This document shows, in pieces, positions 56,182-64,000 of a stretch of 64,000 nucleotides of DNA; the stretch's first letter is position 1, and every line of letters begins with the position of its first letter. The position numbers and the translations under genes were made by a program. Source of the DNA: Beijerinckiaceae bacterium (GTDB taxonomy: Bacteria; Pseudomonadota; Alphaproteobacteria; Rhizobiales; Beijerinckiaceae); the NCBI GenBank assembly GCA_947452455.1, contig CANGBX010000008.1, positions 62,001 through 126,000 on the forward strand, in the 5' to 3' direction. The notes beneath the pieces were generated by a model, which saw only the letters and a program-made list of their open reading frames with translations, was not told the DNA's origin and searched no databases.

Positions 56182-56577
56182 TTACTCCCCGTCATCCTCC
56201 GTCTCGGCCGGAGGCACGAGGCCTTCGAGGCCGCGCAGAAGATCTTCTTCCGTCATACGGTCAAACTGCAGATCGCCATCGACGCTGCCGCTCATGTCAG
56301 CAGCCGCAGGCGTGAGCGCCGGCACAACTTCAGCTTCCGGCTCGTCGACTTCGACATGCTTCTGGAGCGAATGGATCAGATCTTCCTTGAGGTCTTCCGG
56401 CGCCAAGGTCTCGTCAGCGATTTCGCGCAAAGCCACGACAGGGTTCTTATCATTGTCGCGGTCGACAGTGATCTGCTGGCCCGAGGAGATCATGCGGGCG
56501 CGGTGGCTAGCGACAAGCACCAGCTCAAAACGGTTTTCGACCTTGTCGATGCAATCTTCGACGGTGACGCGTGCCAT
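56182..56577 (-). CDS. rpoZ: RNA polymerase omega subunit
   Basis: This 131-residue subunit helps assemble RNA polymerase and forms part of a ppGpp site in proteobacteria. [30 protein letters not shown] and [16 protein letters not shown] are the conserved N-terminal part; the C-terminal 60 residues are an acidic, less conserved tail common in Alphaproteobacteria. ATG at 56577 is chosen. It is followed by a terminator and then rsh. Confidence 0.95.
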   Translation of the reverse strand: MARVTVEDCIDKVENRFELVLVASHRARMISSGQQITVDRDNDKNPVVALREIADETLAPEDLKEDLIHSLQKHVEVDEPEAEVVPALTPAAADMSGSVDGDLQFDRMTEEDLLRGLEGLVPPAETEDDGE

Positions 56578-56959
56578 GGGGCGACGTTCCCTAAAAAGGA
56601 GAGGAGGACGTGGATTGGCACCCTCCCTACACGAAAGCCCCCCCTGAGGCAACAAAAAGCGCCCGGTGCCCACAGACCCCGAAAAGCGCCACCCCGAGAC
56701 CCGGTTAAGGCTAGGTAAGCGCCGCCTAAAGAATAGCCAAACCATTTAAATACAACAATTTTTTCTCATAATTACTTGACGCAGCGACCCCCGAGACAGA
56801 ATGTGTCGTCATTGCCCCGGGCGCTGAGTCTCTTGAAACAGCCTTTTTGCCCCGGCATGGGATTTTGCCAAACGGCGCGGCCGCCCTTTTGACGCGGCAT
56901 TTTGAGCGGATTTTGAGCGGAATTCCTCCTTTAGATCATAGAAAGAAGAGTTTTTTAGC
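56578..56959. promoter_or_regulatory. 382-base divergent gene-free region between rpoZ and the NYN-domain gene
   Basis: No reading frame here looks coding. It must hold the divergent promoters of rpoZ and the NYN gene. The part from 56738 to 56780 is AT-rich and includes TTGACG at 56774-56779, a possible -35 element. Close to the NYN gene an 11-base sequence ATTTTGAGCGG is repeated in tandem (56899-56909 and 56910-56920). Confidence 0.5.
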
Positions 56960-57541
56960 ATGGCTCATGAACGCATCGCTCTCTTTATCGATGGTGCCAA
57001 TCTTTACGCCACCGCCAAGTCGCTCGGTTTTGATATCGACTACAAAAAGCTTTTGAAGGAATTCCACTCGCGTGGCCGTTTGGTCCGGGCGTTTTATTAC
57101 ACGGCCCTGATCGAGGATCAGGAATATTCCTCCATCCGACCGCTGATCGACTGGCTCGACTACAATGGCTTCTCGGTGGTCACCAAGCCGACCAAGGAAT
57201 TTGTCGATTCCATGGGCCGCCGCAAGGTCAAGGGCTCGATGGATATTGAGCTGGCTGTCGATGCCATGGAAATGGCCAATCACATCGACCACATGGTTCT
57301 CTTCTCGGGTGATGGCGACTTCCGTTCGCTCGTTGCCGCTGTCCAGCGCAAGGGCGTGCGCGTGTCGGTCGTCTCGACCATCACAACGCAGCCGCCGATG
57401 GTGGCCGATGAATTGCGCCGCCAGTGCGATGAATTCGTCGATCTTCTGCATCTCGCCAATAAGGTCGGCCGCGAATCCAATGAGCGCGCACCTGTGCGCG
57501 AGCGCCGCCCTGCAGGCAGCGACGAGATGCTCGACACCTGA
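56960..57541 (+). CDS. NYN-domain ribonuclease-like protein (LabA/DUF88 family)
   Basis: This 193-residue protein has the PIN-like NYN fold with its acidic metal site: IALFIDGANLYATAK near residue 6, GSMDIELAVDAM near residue 94 and MVLFSGDGDFRSLVAAV near residue 114. The C-terminal 25 residues are a charged tail. Family members are thought to cut or process RNA. It is a stand-alone gene 24 bases before the uracil-DNA glycosylase gene. Confidence 0.87.
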   Translation: MAHERIALFIDGANLYATAKSLGFDIDYKKLLKEFHSRGRLVRAFYYTALIEDQEYSSIRPLIDWLDYNGFSVVTKPTKEFVDSMGRRKVKGSMDIELAVDAMEMANHIDHMVLFSGDGDFRSLVAAVQRKGVRVSVVSTITTQPPMVADELRRQCDEFVDLLHLANKVGRESNERAPVRERRPAGSDEMLDT

Positions 57542-57565
57542 GACTGAAGCATTAGTTTACGGGGC

Positions 57566-58213
57566 ATGGCCAAATCATCTGCAAAGCCCGCCCCTGGACG
57601 CGATTGTCCGCTTTGCCCGCGCCTCGTTGCCTTTCGCAATGAGGCGCGCGCCTCTTATCCGGATTGGCACAATGCGCCCGTCCCCTCTTTCGGGGACACA
57701 TCTGCGCGCCTCCTGATTGTGGGCCTTGCACCGGGCCTGCGCGGCGCCAATCGCACGGGTCGCCCGTTTACGGGCGATTGGGCGGGCGACCTTCTTTACG
57801 AAACATTGCTGGAGCTTGGCTTTGCTCAAGGCACTTATGATGAGCGGCCCGATGACGGGCTCAAACTGATCGATTGCCGCATCACCAATGCGGTGCGCTG
57901 CGTGCCGCCACAAAACAAACCGACGCCTGCAGAAATCAACACCTGCCGCGAATTTCTCATTGGCTCATGTGGAGAGATGAAAAATCTGCGCGCCATTGTC
58001 GCTTTGGGGCGCATTGCACATGAAAGCGTGGTGCGCGCGCTGGGAGCAAAACTCTCCGCCATGCCGTTTGCTCACGGCGCCGTGCATGAAGCGGGACAGT
58101 TTCGTCTCTACGACAGCTATCATTGCTCACGCTACAATACGAACACGGGTGTGCTGACACCCAAAATGTTCAGGGATGTTTTTAAACAGGTGAAAAAGGG
58201 ACTGACGGCGTAA
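57566..58213 (+). CDS. Uracil-DNA glycosylase, family 5 (UdgB-like)
   Basis: This 215-residue base-excision repair enzyme has the family 5 motif GLAPGLRGANRTGRPFTGD near residue 52 and HCSRYNTNTG near the C-terminus. CPLCP at the start and CRITNAVRC with CREF give the cysteines for the 4Fe-4S cluster seen in family 4 and 5 enzymes. It removes uracil and some other damaged bases from DNA. It is downstream of the NYN gene; palindrome copy 7 follows 5 bases after its stop. Confidence 0.88.
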   Translation: MAKSSAKPAPGRDCPLCPRLVAFRNEARASYPDWHNAPVPSFGDTSARLLIVGLAPGLRGANRTGRPFTGDWAGDLLYETLLELGFAQGTYDERPDDGLKLIDCRITNAVRCVPPQNKPTPAEINTCREFLIGSCGEMKNLRAIVALGRIAHESVVRALGAKLSAMPFAHGAVHEAGQFRLYDSYHCSRYNTNTGVLTPKMFRDVFKQVKKGLTA

Positions 58214-58218
58214 AAACG

Positions 58219-58307
58219 CCGTCATTGCGAGGAGCCGAAGGCGACGTGGCAATCCAGAAAGCCACACGTGTTACCTCTGGATTGCTTCGCTTTGCTCGCA
58301 ATGACGG
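58219..58307. repeat. Interspersed palindromic repeat, copy 7
   Basis: This 89-base copy, 42 kb from the nearest other one, fills the gap between the convergent stops of the glycosylase gene (58213) and smpB (58320). Its left half again has the GGAGCCGAAGGCGAC variant, its right half CTTTGCTCG. Confidence 0.92.
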
Positions 58308-58319
58308 CGTAAACGTTAC

Positions 58320-58796
58320 TTACTCGCGGTGGCGCAGCAGGCGGCCCTGCTCTTTCTTCCAATCGCGGGCTTTTTCGCTCTGGCGCTTGTCGGCGACATT
58401 CTTGCCGCGACCCAATGCGATTTCGATTTTCGCGCGGCCCTTTTCGTTGAAATACATTTTGAGCGGCACAATCGTCATGCCCTTGCGCTCGACCGCTTGT
58501 GAAAACTTGGCGGCTTCACGCAATTTAACCAGCAATTTGCGCGGGCGGCGCGCTTCGTGATTGAAGCGATTGGCCTGCAAATATTCAGGAATATTGGCAT
58601 TGTAGAGGTAAAGCTCGCCCGCGCGATCAACACCGACATAGCTCTCTGCAATCGTCGCCTTGCCATTGCGCAGCGACTTCACTTCCGTGCCGGTGAGCAT
58701 AATGCCCGCTTCCAGCGCATCGCCGATTTCATAGTCGAAGCGCGCGCGACGATTGTCGGCGACGATCTTGAAATCCGGCTGGTTCTTCGCGGCCAC
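58320..58796 (-). CDS. smpB: SsrA-binding protein
   Basis: This 158-residue protein brings tmRNA to stalled ribosomes. [33 protein letters not shown] and [19 protein letters not shown] are family motifs; the C-terminal tail is basic. It follows dapA after 28 bases, a usual pairing in Alphaproteobacteria. Confidence 0.96.
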   Translation of the reverse strand: MAAKNQPDFKIVADNRRARFDYEIGDALEAGIMLTGTEVKSLRNGKATIAESYVGVDRAGELYLYNANIPEYLQANRFNHEARRPRKLLVKLREAAKFSQAVERKGMTIVPLKMYFNEKGRAKIEIALGRGKNVADKRQSEKARDWKKEQGRLLRHRE

Positions 58797-58824
58797 AATG
58801 TTTCTCCGGACCGACAGCTGAAAA

Positions 58825-59718
58825 TCAGCCGCCGATCACCCCCGCATGGACCATAGCAGAACGGATCACCGCACGCGTAGCCTCTGTGACAGGCAGAAGC
58901 GGCAGACGCACTTCATCCTTCACCTTGCTCAACAGCGAGAGGCCATATTTGGCCCCCGCCACGCCCGGCTCCTTGAAGATCGCATCATGCAGCGGCACGA
59001 GACGATCCTGAATGTCGAGCGCGCGCTTGTAATCGCCGGCAAGGGTCGCTTCCTGCATTTGCGCACAGAGCTTGGGCGCCACATTGGCGACCACCGAAAT
59101 GCAACCCACACCGCCTGCCGAATTAAAAGCGACAGCCGTCATATCCTCGCCCGAGAGCTGGATGAACTCGCGGCCCATGGCTTGGCGCTGCTGCGACACG
59201 CGCGCCAGATTGCCGGTCGCATCTTTCACGCCAACGATATTCTTCAGCTCGAAAAGGCGCTTCATCGTATCAACCGACATGTCGACCACGGAACGCGGCG
59301 GAATATTATAGATGAAGATCGGAATGCCGATCGCATCATTGATCGCCTTGAAATGCTGATACATGCCTTCTTGTGTTGGCTTGTTGTAATAAGGCGTCAC
59401 CACCAGCACGGCATCCGCACCTGCCTTTTCGGCATGCATGGCCAGATCAATCGCTTCGGCTGTGTTGTTGGAGCCCGCGCCCGCAATGACCGCGGCGCGA
59501 CCCTTGGCTTCCTGAATGCAGAGCTCCACGACGCGGTGATGCTCGGCATGGGAGAGGGTCGGGCTCTCGCCCGTTGTGCCAACCGGGATCAGCCCCTTGG
59601 TGCCTTCAGCGATCTGCCAGGAGACGAGCGCGCGAAAAGCCTCCTCGTCGATCCGGCCATCGCGGAACGGGGTCACAAGAGCGGTCATCGATCCCTGAAA
59701 GCGGGCGGAAGCGGACAT
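58825..59718 (-). CDS. dapA: 4-hydroxy-tetrahydrodipicolinate synthase
   Basis: DapA condenses pyruvate and aspartate semialdehyde in the lysine and diaminopimelate pathway. The 297-residue TIM barrel has [23 protein letters not shown] with the catalytic tyrosine region, and [14 protein letters not shown] with the Schiff-base lysine. It opens the leftward dapA-smpB group and is divergent from the lytic transglycosylase gene. Confidence 0.95.
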   Translation of the reverse strand: MSASARFQGSMTALVTPFRDGRIDEEAFRALVSWQIAEGTKGLIPVGTTGESPTLSHAEHHRVVELCIQEAKGRAAVIAGAGSNNTAEAIDLAMHAEKAGADAVLVVTPYYNKPTQEGMYQHFKAINDAIGIPIFIYNIPPRSVVDMSVDTMKRLFELKNIVGVKDATGNLARVSQQRQAMGREFIQLSGEDMTAVAFNSAGGVGCISVVANVAPKLCAQMQEATLAGDYKRALDIQDRLVPLHDAIFKEPGVAGAKYGLSLLSKVKDEVRLPLLPVTEATRAVIRSAMVHAGVIGG

Positions 59719-59790
59719 GAGCAGAAATCCTTGGAATTCAGCACGCCGTCATATCGACGCCGCACTTTATAGACCTGATGAAAGTCGGCC

Positions 59791-59809
59791 TCACAGATAG
59801 CCTCTGTGA
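59791..59809. promoter_or_regulatory. Inverted repeat in the dapA / transglycosylase divergent region
   Basis: TCACAGA (59791-59797) and TCTGTGA (59803-59809) form a perfect 7-base inverted repeat with 5-base spacing, in the 186-base gap between divergent genes. It could be an operator or a small hairpin. Confidence 0.4.
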
Positions 59810-59904
59810 CAAGGCGAGAAAAGGGCCGACAGGCGCGATTTACACTTCATCAACCCTGTTCACGCAGGGTCCAAGGCGGCAAAGGGCCCGAAAAGGACAG
59901 GATC

Positions 59905-62004
59905 ATGCCAATGTTGCGCAAATCCCTCCTGATGGGTGTGGCGGTCGGAGGGCTCGCTCTCGCCTCCGCACAGCTTTGGCGCGCCCCCGCGCCCCCGGAG
60001 CCGCCGCCCGTGGCCGCCGCCCCAACGCAGCCCCAAGAAACGGCTCCCACACCACCCGTCCCGCCTCAGGCCCCACAAACTAACCTGCCCACACCTGCCC
60101 CGGAGCGAAAGCTTGCCATAGACGCGCCGGGACTTCGCGAGGCTTGGGCGGCCTATGCAGCCGGTGAGATGGACAAGGGCGACCAACTCGCGGCCCGTGT
60201 GGATGATCCCCTTGCCCGCCTCGCGCTCGATTGGTTCGCCCTGCAAAAGGACCGCGGCACACAATCACTACCGCGTCTCATGGCTTTTCTGTCCGCCAAT
60301 CCCGATTGGCCGACGCGCGCTGCGCTGGAGCGGCGTGTCGAAGAGATTCTCTTCTGGGATAAGACGCGCACTTCCATGACAGGATCCATCTTTGCCGCGC
60401 GTGCGCCCCAAAGCGCGGCGGGACGTTTGGCACTGGCGCGCGTCGAACGCAGCTCCGGCAAAGAAGCCCAAGCACGCGCACGTGTGGCGCAAGTCTGGCG
60501 CAATGAGGATGTGTCGCAAGCGCTCGAGACACAAATCCTGAAAGAGTTTTCGGATTTTCTGACGCCCGCTGATCATCAAGCCCGCGCCATGCGTTTGGCT
60601 TATCCGGGAAAATCGGGCGCGCAGCGTGCCGCTGCTCTGGCAGGCGATGATGTGAATGCTTTGATCAAAGCGCGTCTGGCTGTCGTCAATGAAGAGGCTT
60701 CCGACAAATTGATGCAAGCCGTGCCAGAGGCTATGCGCAAGAATCCGCTTTATCTGTTGAGCGAAACACAACGCCTGCGCCGCAAAGGCGAGTTGGAAGC
60801 TGCCTTCAAACTGATCCAGAGCGCGCCGCGCGAACGCGCCGCCCTTGTCGATCCTGATGAATGGTGGACCGAGCGGCGCCTGCTTGCACGCAAATTGCTC
60901 GATGAGAAAAAGCCAGAGCTTGCTTATGCGCTGGCTGCCGATCACAGCGCGCAAGGCCGCGAACAATATATTGAAGCTGAATTTCATGCGGGCTGGATCG
61001 CGCTGCGCTTTTTGAATGATGCCGCCAAAGCCATGCCCCATTTCACCCGCGCCGCACAACGGGCCGAGACCCCCATCTCGCGCGCACGCGCGGCCTATTG
61101 GCAGGGCCGCGTGGCACAAGCGCAAAACAAACGCGAGGAAGCCCGCCAATTTTACCTACGCGCAGCACAAGAGCCGACGGTCTATTATGGCCAAATCGCG
61201 CGCGAAAAATTGGGGCTCTCCGCCGCTGGCTTGCGCAAGGCGAAAATGGCTAGCGTTGGCGATGAGCGACTGTCTGCGCTGCGCGTGGTCGAATTTCTCT
61301 ATGCCTTCGGCGAAATGGAACAGGCTACAACTTTAGCCAGCGATGCGGGGCGCGCCATCAATGATGAAGCGCAATTGGCCGCACTCGCCCTGATCACCCA
61401 GCGCAACAATGATGCGCGCGCAAGCTTGGCCCTTGGCAAGCAAGCGCTTCAAAGAGGCCTCCCGTTTGACGAGGCTGCCTTTCCCTTGAGCGGCATTCCA
61501 AGCTTTGAACCCGCCACTCTCTCGGCACCCATGCCTGTGGTCCATGCCATTGCGCGACAAGAAAGCGCCTTTCATCCGCGCGCTTTGTCACCGGCTGGTG
61601 CAAAAGGGCTGATGCAGATGATTGATGCCACTGCGCAGCGCACGGCCAAACAAATCGGCGTACCCTTTGAAAAAAGCAAATTGCTGGATGAGCCCGCCTA
61701 TAATGCACAATTGGGTGCGGCCCATCTGGGACAATTGCTGGCTGATTTCAAAGGCTCACATATTCTGACCTTTGTCGCCTATAATGCGGGGCCGCGCCGT
61801 GCGCGTGATTGGATTGCAGCCTATGGCGACCCGCGTGATCCCGCCATTGATCCGATTGATTGGGTGGAGCGCATTCCCTTCTCGGAGACGCGCAATTATG
61901 TGCAAAGGGTCATGGAAAATCTGGATGTCTATGCGCGACTGATCGAAAAAGCCGATAGTGCCACTCTACGTGCGGAATTGCGCACCGATGACAGACGGCT
62001 TTAA
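59905..62004 (+). CDS. Soluble lytic murein transglycosylase (Slt70-like)
   Basis: This 699-residue periplasmic enzyme cuts peptidoglycan by transglycosylation. A signal-like N-terminus (RKSLLMGVAVGGLALASA) leads into a proline-rich linker, then a long helical superhelix, and the SLT catalytic domain with the glutamate near residue 553 in AIARQESAFHP and LSPAGAKGLMQM and VAYNAGP. ATG at 59905 follows AAAAGGACAG. It is followed by an alpha/beta hydrolase gene after 9 bases. Confidence 0.92.
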   Translation: MPMLRKSLLMGVAVGGLALASAQLWRAPAPPEPPPVAAAPTQPQETAPTPPVPPQAPQTNLPTPAPERKLAIDAPGLREAWAAYAAGEMDKGDQLAARVDDPLARLALDWFALQKDRGTQSLPRLMAFLSANPDWPTRAALERRVEEILFWDKTRTSMTGSIFAARAPQSAAGRLALARVERSSGKEAQARARVAQVWRNEDVSQALETQILKEFSDFLTPADHQARAMRLAYPGKSGAQRAAALAGDDVNALIKARLAVVNEEASDKLMQAVPEAMRKNPLYLLSETQRLRRKGELEAAFKLIQSAPRERAALVDPDEWWTERRLLARKLLDEKKPELAYALAADHSAQGREQYIEAEFHAGWIALRFLNDAAKAMPHFTRAAQRAETPISRARAAYWQGRVAQAQNKREEARQFYLRAAQEPTVYYGQIAREKLGLSAAGLRKAKMASVGDERLSALRVVEFLYAFGEMEQATTLASDAGRAINDEAQLAALALITQRNNDARASLALGKQALQRGLPFDEAAFPLSGIPSFEPATLSAPMPVVHAIARQESAFHPRALSPAGAKGLMQMIDATAQRTAKQIGVPFEKSKLLDEPAYNAQLGAAHLGQLLADFKGSHILTFVAYNAGPRRARDWIAAYGDPRDPAIDPIDWVERIPFSETRNYVQRVMENLDVYARLIEKADSATLRAELRTDDRRL

Positions 62005-62013
62005 ACTCATCCC

Positions 62014-62898
62014 ATGAGCGCAAACATCATCACCTCCCGCTTTCATACATCAGCTGATGGCCTTCGCTTGCATTTGCGCGATTATGTTGCGCAAGAAGCG
62101 AGCCACCTGCCCGTTGTCTGCCTGCCGGGACTGGCCCGCACCGCCGATGATTTTGATGCCGTCGCACGCGCCTTGGTAAGCGGCACTTATGGCGCCCCAC
62201 GTCGCGTGGTGGCGATTGATTATCGCGGGCGTGGCCTGTCTGATCGCGATGCTGATCCGAAAAAATATGATCTGGCTGTCGAGAGTGCCGATATTCAATT
62301 GATGTTGGCGGCAGAGGGCATCACGCAGGCGATTTTTCTGGGCACGTCGCGCGGGGGCATCCACACGATGCTTTTTGCAGCTTTCAAGCCAGACCTTCTT
62401 GCAGGCGTTATTCTGAATGACATTGGCCCCGTGCTGGAGCCCGCAGGTCTCATCCGCATCAAAGGCTATGTCGGCAAATTACCGAGCCCGCAAAATTGGG
62501 ATGAGGCTGTTGCGCTGTTCAAAACAGTTTCGGGGGCGCAATTTCCGGCCTTAAGCGATGCGGATTGGCACGCCTATGCGCGCCTGACGCTGGAAGAGAA
62601 AGAAGGCAAGCTCGTTGCGCGCTATGATCCGGCACTGGCCCGTGCGCTCGATGCTTATGATCCCACACAACCCATGCCTGACCTCTGGGCGCAATATGAG
62701 GCGCTGAAGCCTTTTCCATTGCTGGCGATTCGCGGGGAAACATCTGACCTTCTGTCGCCTGCCATCTTCCAAGAGATGCTCGCCCGCCACCCGCAGGCGC
62801 AAGGCCTTACGGTGCCAGGCCAAGGCCATGCGCCATTGCTCCTAGATGTGCCCTCAATCGAGCGGATCTGCGCTTTCATCGGGACGATCAGCTCCTGA
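62014..62898 (+). CDS. Alpha/beta hydrolase
   Basis: This 294-residue protein has an alpha/beta-hydrolase core: VVCLPGLARTADDF at the oxyanion hole, IDYRGRGLSDRD, the nucleophile in LGTSRGG near residue 112, the acid in RGETSDLLSP and the histidine in GQGHAPLLLD. The substrate is unknown. It is coupled to the transglycosylase gene, 9 bases after it. Confidence 0.85.
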   Translation: MSANIITSRFHTSADGLRLHLRDYVAQEASHLPVVCLPGLARTADDFDAVARALVSGTYGAPRRVVAIDYRGRGLSDRDADPKKYDLAVESADIQLMLAAEGITQAIFLGTSRGGIHTMLFAAFKPDLLAGVILNDIGPVLEPAGLIRIKGYVGKLPSPQNWDEAVALFKTVSGAQFPALSDADWHAYARLTLEEKEGKLVARYDPALARALDAYDPTQPMPDLWAQYEALKPFPLLAIRGETSDLLSPAIFQEMLARHPQAQGLTVPGQGHAPLLLDVPSIERICAFIGTISS

Positions 62899-62964
62899 GG
62901 GGGCCAAAAGCTTGCCAATCCCGCCCGCCTCGGGCATAGAAACGCGCGGCCCCTCAGGGCCTGC

Positions 62965-63054
62965 GGAGACGTGGCCGAGAGGCTGAAGGCAACGGTTTGC
63001 TAAATCGTCATAGGGGAAACTCTATCGTGGGTTCGAATCCCACCGTCTCCGCCA
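62965..63054 (+). tRNA. tRNA-Ser (anticodon GCT)
   Basis: A 90-base gene with GGAGACG / CGTCTCC acceptor stem, anticodon loop TTGCTAA, the long variable arm of serine tRNAs, a GGTTCGAATCC T arm and encoded CCA. It reads AGC and AGU serine codons. Confidence 0.95.
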
Positions 63055-63206
63055 GTTCACCTCAAAATCTACAATTAAATCAATAACTTAAAAAATTACG
63101 CGTGGCTTTTCCCACCGCTGGGTCCCACATATTGTCTTTGAGTGCTGATCGGCCTCTGCTATTTCAAGTCAAAAGATAGAATGCAACCAGCGATTGAGGG
63201 TGGGTC

Positions 63207-63602
63207 ATGAATTTTTGGGAAGCTATCAATTCTGCTTTTAAAAATTATGCGACCTTCAAAGGTCGGGCCTGCAGATCGGAATTCTGGTACTTTTTTCTGT
63301 TCTGTATCTTGATCAGCTTGATTGCCCAGCAGATCGATTTCGCCTTGCACCAAAATGAAAGCGGCGCAATCTCAGGCATTGTCTCAATTATATTGTTGGT
63401 CCCGGGAATTGCGCTGCAGGTGCGCCGCCTTCACGACATTGGAAAATCCGGGTGGTGGTTTTTCTTGAACTTGATCCCCCTGCTGGGTCAGATCGCCCTC
63501 ATTGTCTTCAGCTGCATGCGCGGACACGCAGAGACAAACCAATATGGCGATAATCCACTTGCCGAGATGATGACTGACGCCGGCATTTCCAGCCAGCAAT
63601 AA
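63207..63602 (+). CDS. DUF805 membrane protein
   Basis: This 131-residue protein matches DUF805: FKGRACRSEFWYFFLF near the start, then QVRRLHDIGKSGWWFF, the family signature, with about four hydrophobic segments. ATG at 63207 follows GAGGGTGGGTC. Base composition is more AT-rich than upstream genes. The function is unknown. It is the first gene after the tRNA-Ser. Confidence 0.85.
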   Translation: MNFWEAINSAFKNYATFKGRACRSEFWYFFLFCILISLIAQQIDFALHQNESGAISGIVSIILLVPGIALQVRRLHDIGKSGWWFFLNLIPLLGQIALIVFSCMRGHAETNQYGDNPLAEMMTDAGISSQQ

Positions 63603-63650
63603 GATTTTGCGTCGTCAAGCGGCGGCCAAGCCAGTCCGAAGCGCACGGGG

Positions 63651-63944
63651 TCAATTAGAAGCTGGCACGTCCGAGGGATCGCGTTTCGATATTTTATAAA
63701 AATGAGAAATGCTTCTGAAGACGACGACCACAAGATTATAGAGAACGATCATTCCAAACAGTGTGTCGACACACGTTGTATCCGAAGGGAAATCTTTGAT
63801 GACGAGTTCTCGCGCACCGAATATGCCAAGGATAATCGCGCCGACATCGATGATCAATTCATTAAAGGGCCGTGTCGCCATCGTATAGACGGACACCAGA
63901 ACGATCATTAAGACAACCATCGTCACAATGATCTTCAAATGCAT
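63651..63944 (-). CDS. Small membrane protein, phosphate-starvation-inducible PsiE-like
   Basis: This 97-residue protein has three hydrophobic segments (IIVTMVVLMIVLVSVYTMA, LIIDVGAIILGIFGARELV and LFGMIVLYNLVVVVF). The layout of a helical protein with a charged short C-terminal tail is vaguely PsiE-like, but I do not recognise it with confidence. ATG at 63944 is used, with no strong ribosome-binding site; a TTG further upstream (63977) is possible. The composition is AT-rich. Confidence 0.5.
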   Translation of the reverse strand: MHLKIIVTMVVLMIVLVSVYTMATRPFNELIIDVGAIILGIFGARELVIKDFPSDTTCVDTLFGMIVLYNLVVVVFRSISHFYKISKRDPSDVPASN

Positions 63945-64000
63945 TGGTCGTTCAAATTTAGCAATGGCAGCAAACAAATAAGGTTCTGTAACATTTCGTG

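Noticed and set aside
63052..63130. Duplicated tRNA 3' end (att site) after tRNA-Ser
   Set aside because: Only an 8-base match (TCCCACCG) recurs nearby, which is no more than chance.

Overview
The window is chromosomal DNA of an alphaproteobacterium, most likely of the order Hyphomicrobiales (Rhizobiales). This rests on gene content and order: bamE / ubiquinol-cytochrome c chaperone / DUF177 / plsX / fabH / ihfA / merR, a ribD-ribE-ribH-nusB-thiL block behind nrdR and glyA, an LdtR-type MarR regulator next to an L,D-transpeptidase, and a rpoZ-rsh...pyrE-pdxJ-lepB-rnc-era-recO-parC block. The DNA is fairly GC-rich with dense, often overlapping genes. I cannot name the genus. I saw no transposase, prophage, integrase or CRISPR array. 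Layout: 1-3.6 kb holds a polyamine-type ABC transporter (cut at the left edge), folD and an aldose-epimerase-like gene. From 3.7 to 17.3 kb lies an accessory catabolic region: a cupin protein, alpha/beta hydrolase, Bug-type receptor, UbiD-family decarboxylase, a two-subunit molybdenum hydroxylase split over a divergent promoter, an SDR, a Rieske oxygenase, a flavin monooxygenase and two further orphan solute-binding proteins. Together they suggest use of an aromatic or N-heteroaromatic acid, but the substrate is not evident. Six of the seven copies of an 80-90 bp interspersed palindrome sit in this stretch. From 17.4 to 24 kb come a DnaK-like protein, tRNA-Pro, and the lipid-synthesis / IHF / BamE block. 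From 24 to 30 kb come a HigBA-like toxin-antitoxin pair, a membrane pyrophosphatase, thiM and three small accessory genes. From 29.9 to 45 kb come thiL, riboflavin synthesis, nusB, nrdR, glyA, the L,D-transpeptidase and its probable regulator, hemB, an RDD protein, Bpt and parC. From 44.4 to 56.6 kb runs the recO-era-rnc-lepB-pdxJ-pyrE block, interrupted before rsh (relA/spoT) and rpoZ by an ABC exporter and a tcuAB pair; acpS, usual between pdxJ and lepB, is missing. From 56.9 kb to the end come a NYN-domain protein, a family-5 uracil-DNA glycosylase, smpB, dapA, a lytic transglycosylase, an alpha/beta hydrolase, tRNA-Ser, and two small membrane proteins in visibly more AT-rich DNA. Functionally the window mixes housekeeping operons (cofactor synthesis, envelope growth, RNA and ribosome maintenance, stringent response) with one catabolic accessory region. 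The most unusual signals are the split molybdenum hydroxylase with its symmetric divergent control region, the dispersed palindrome that avoids divergent promoters, a solute-binding protein with no signal peptide, and the altered stringent/lepB block.
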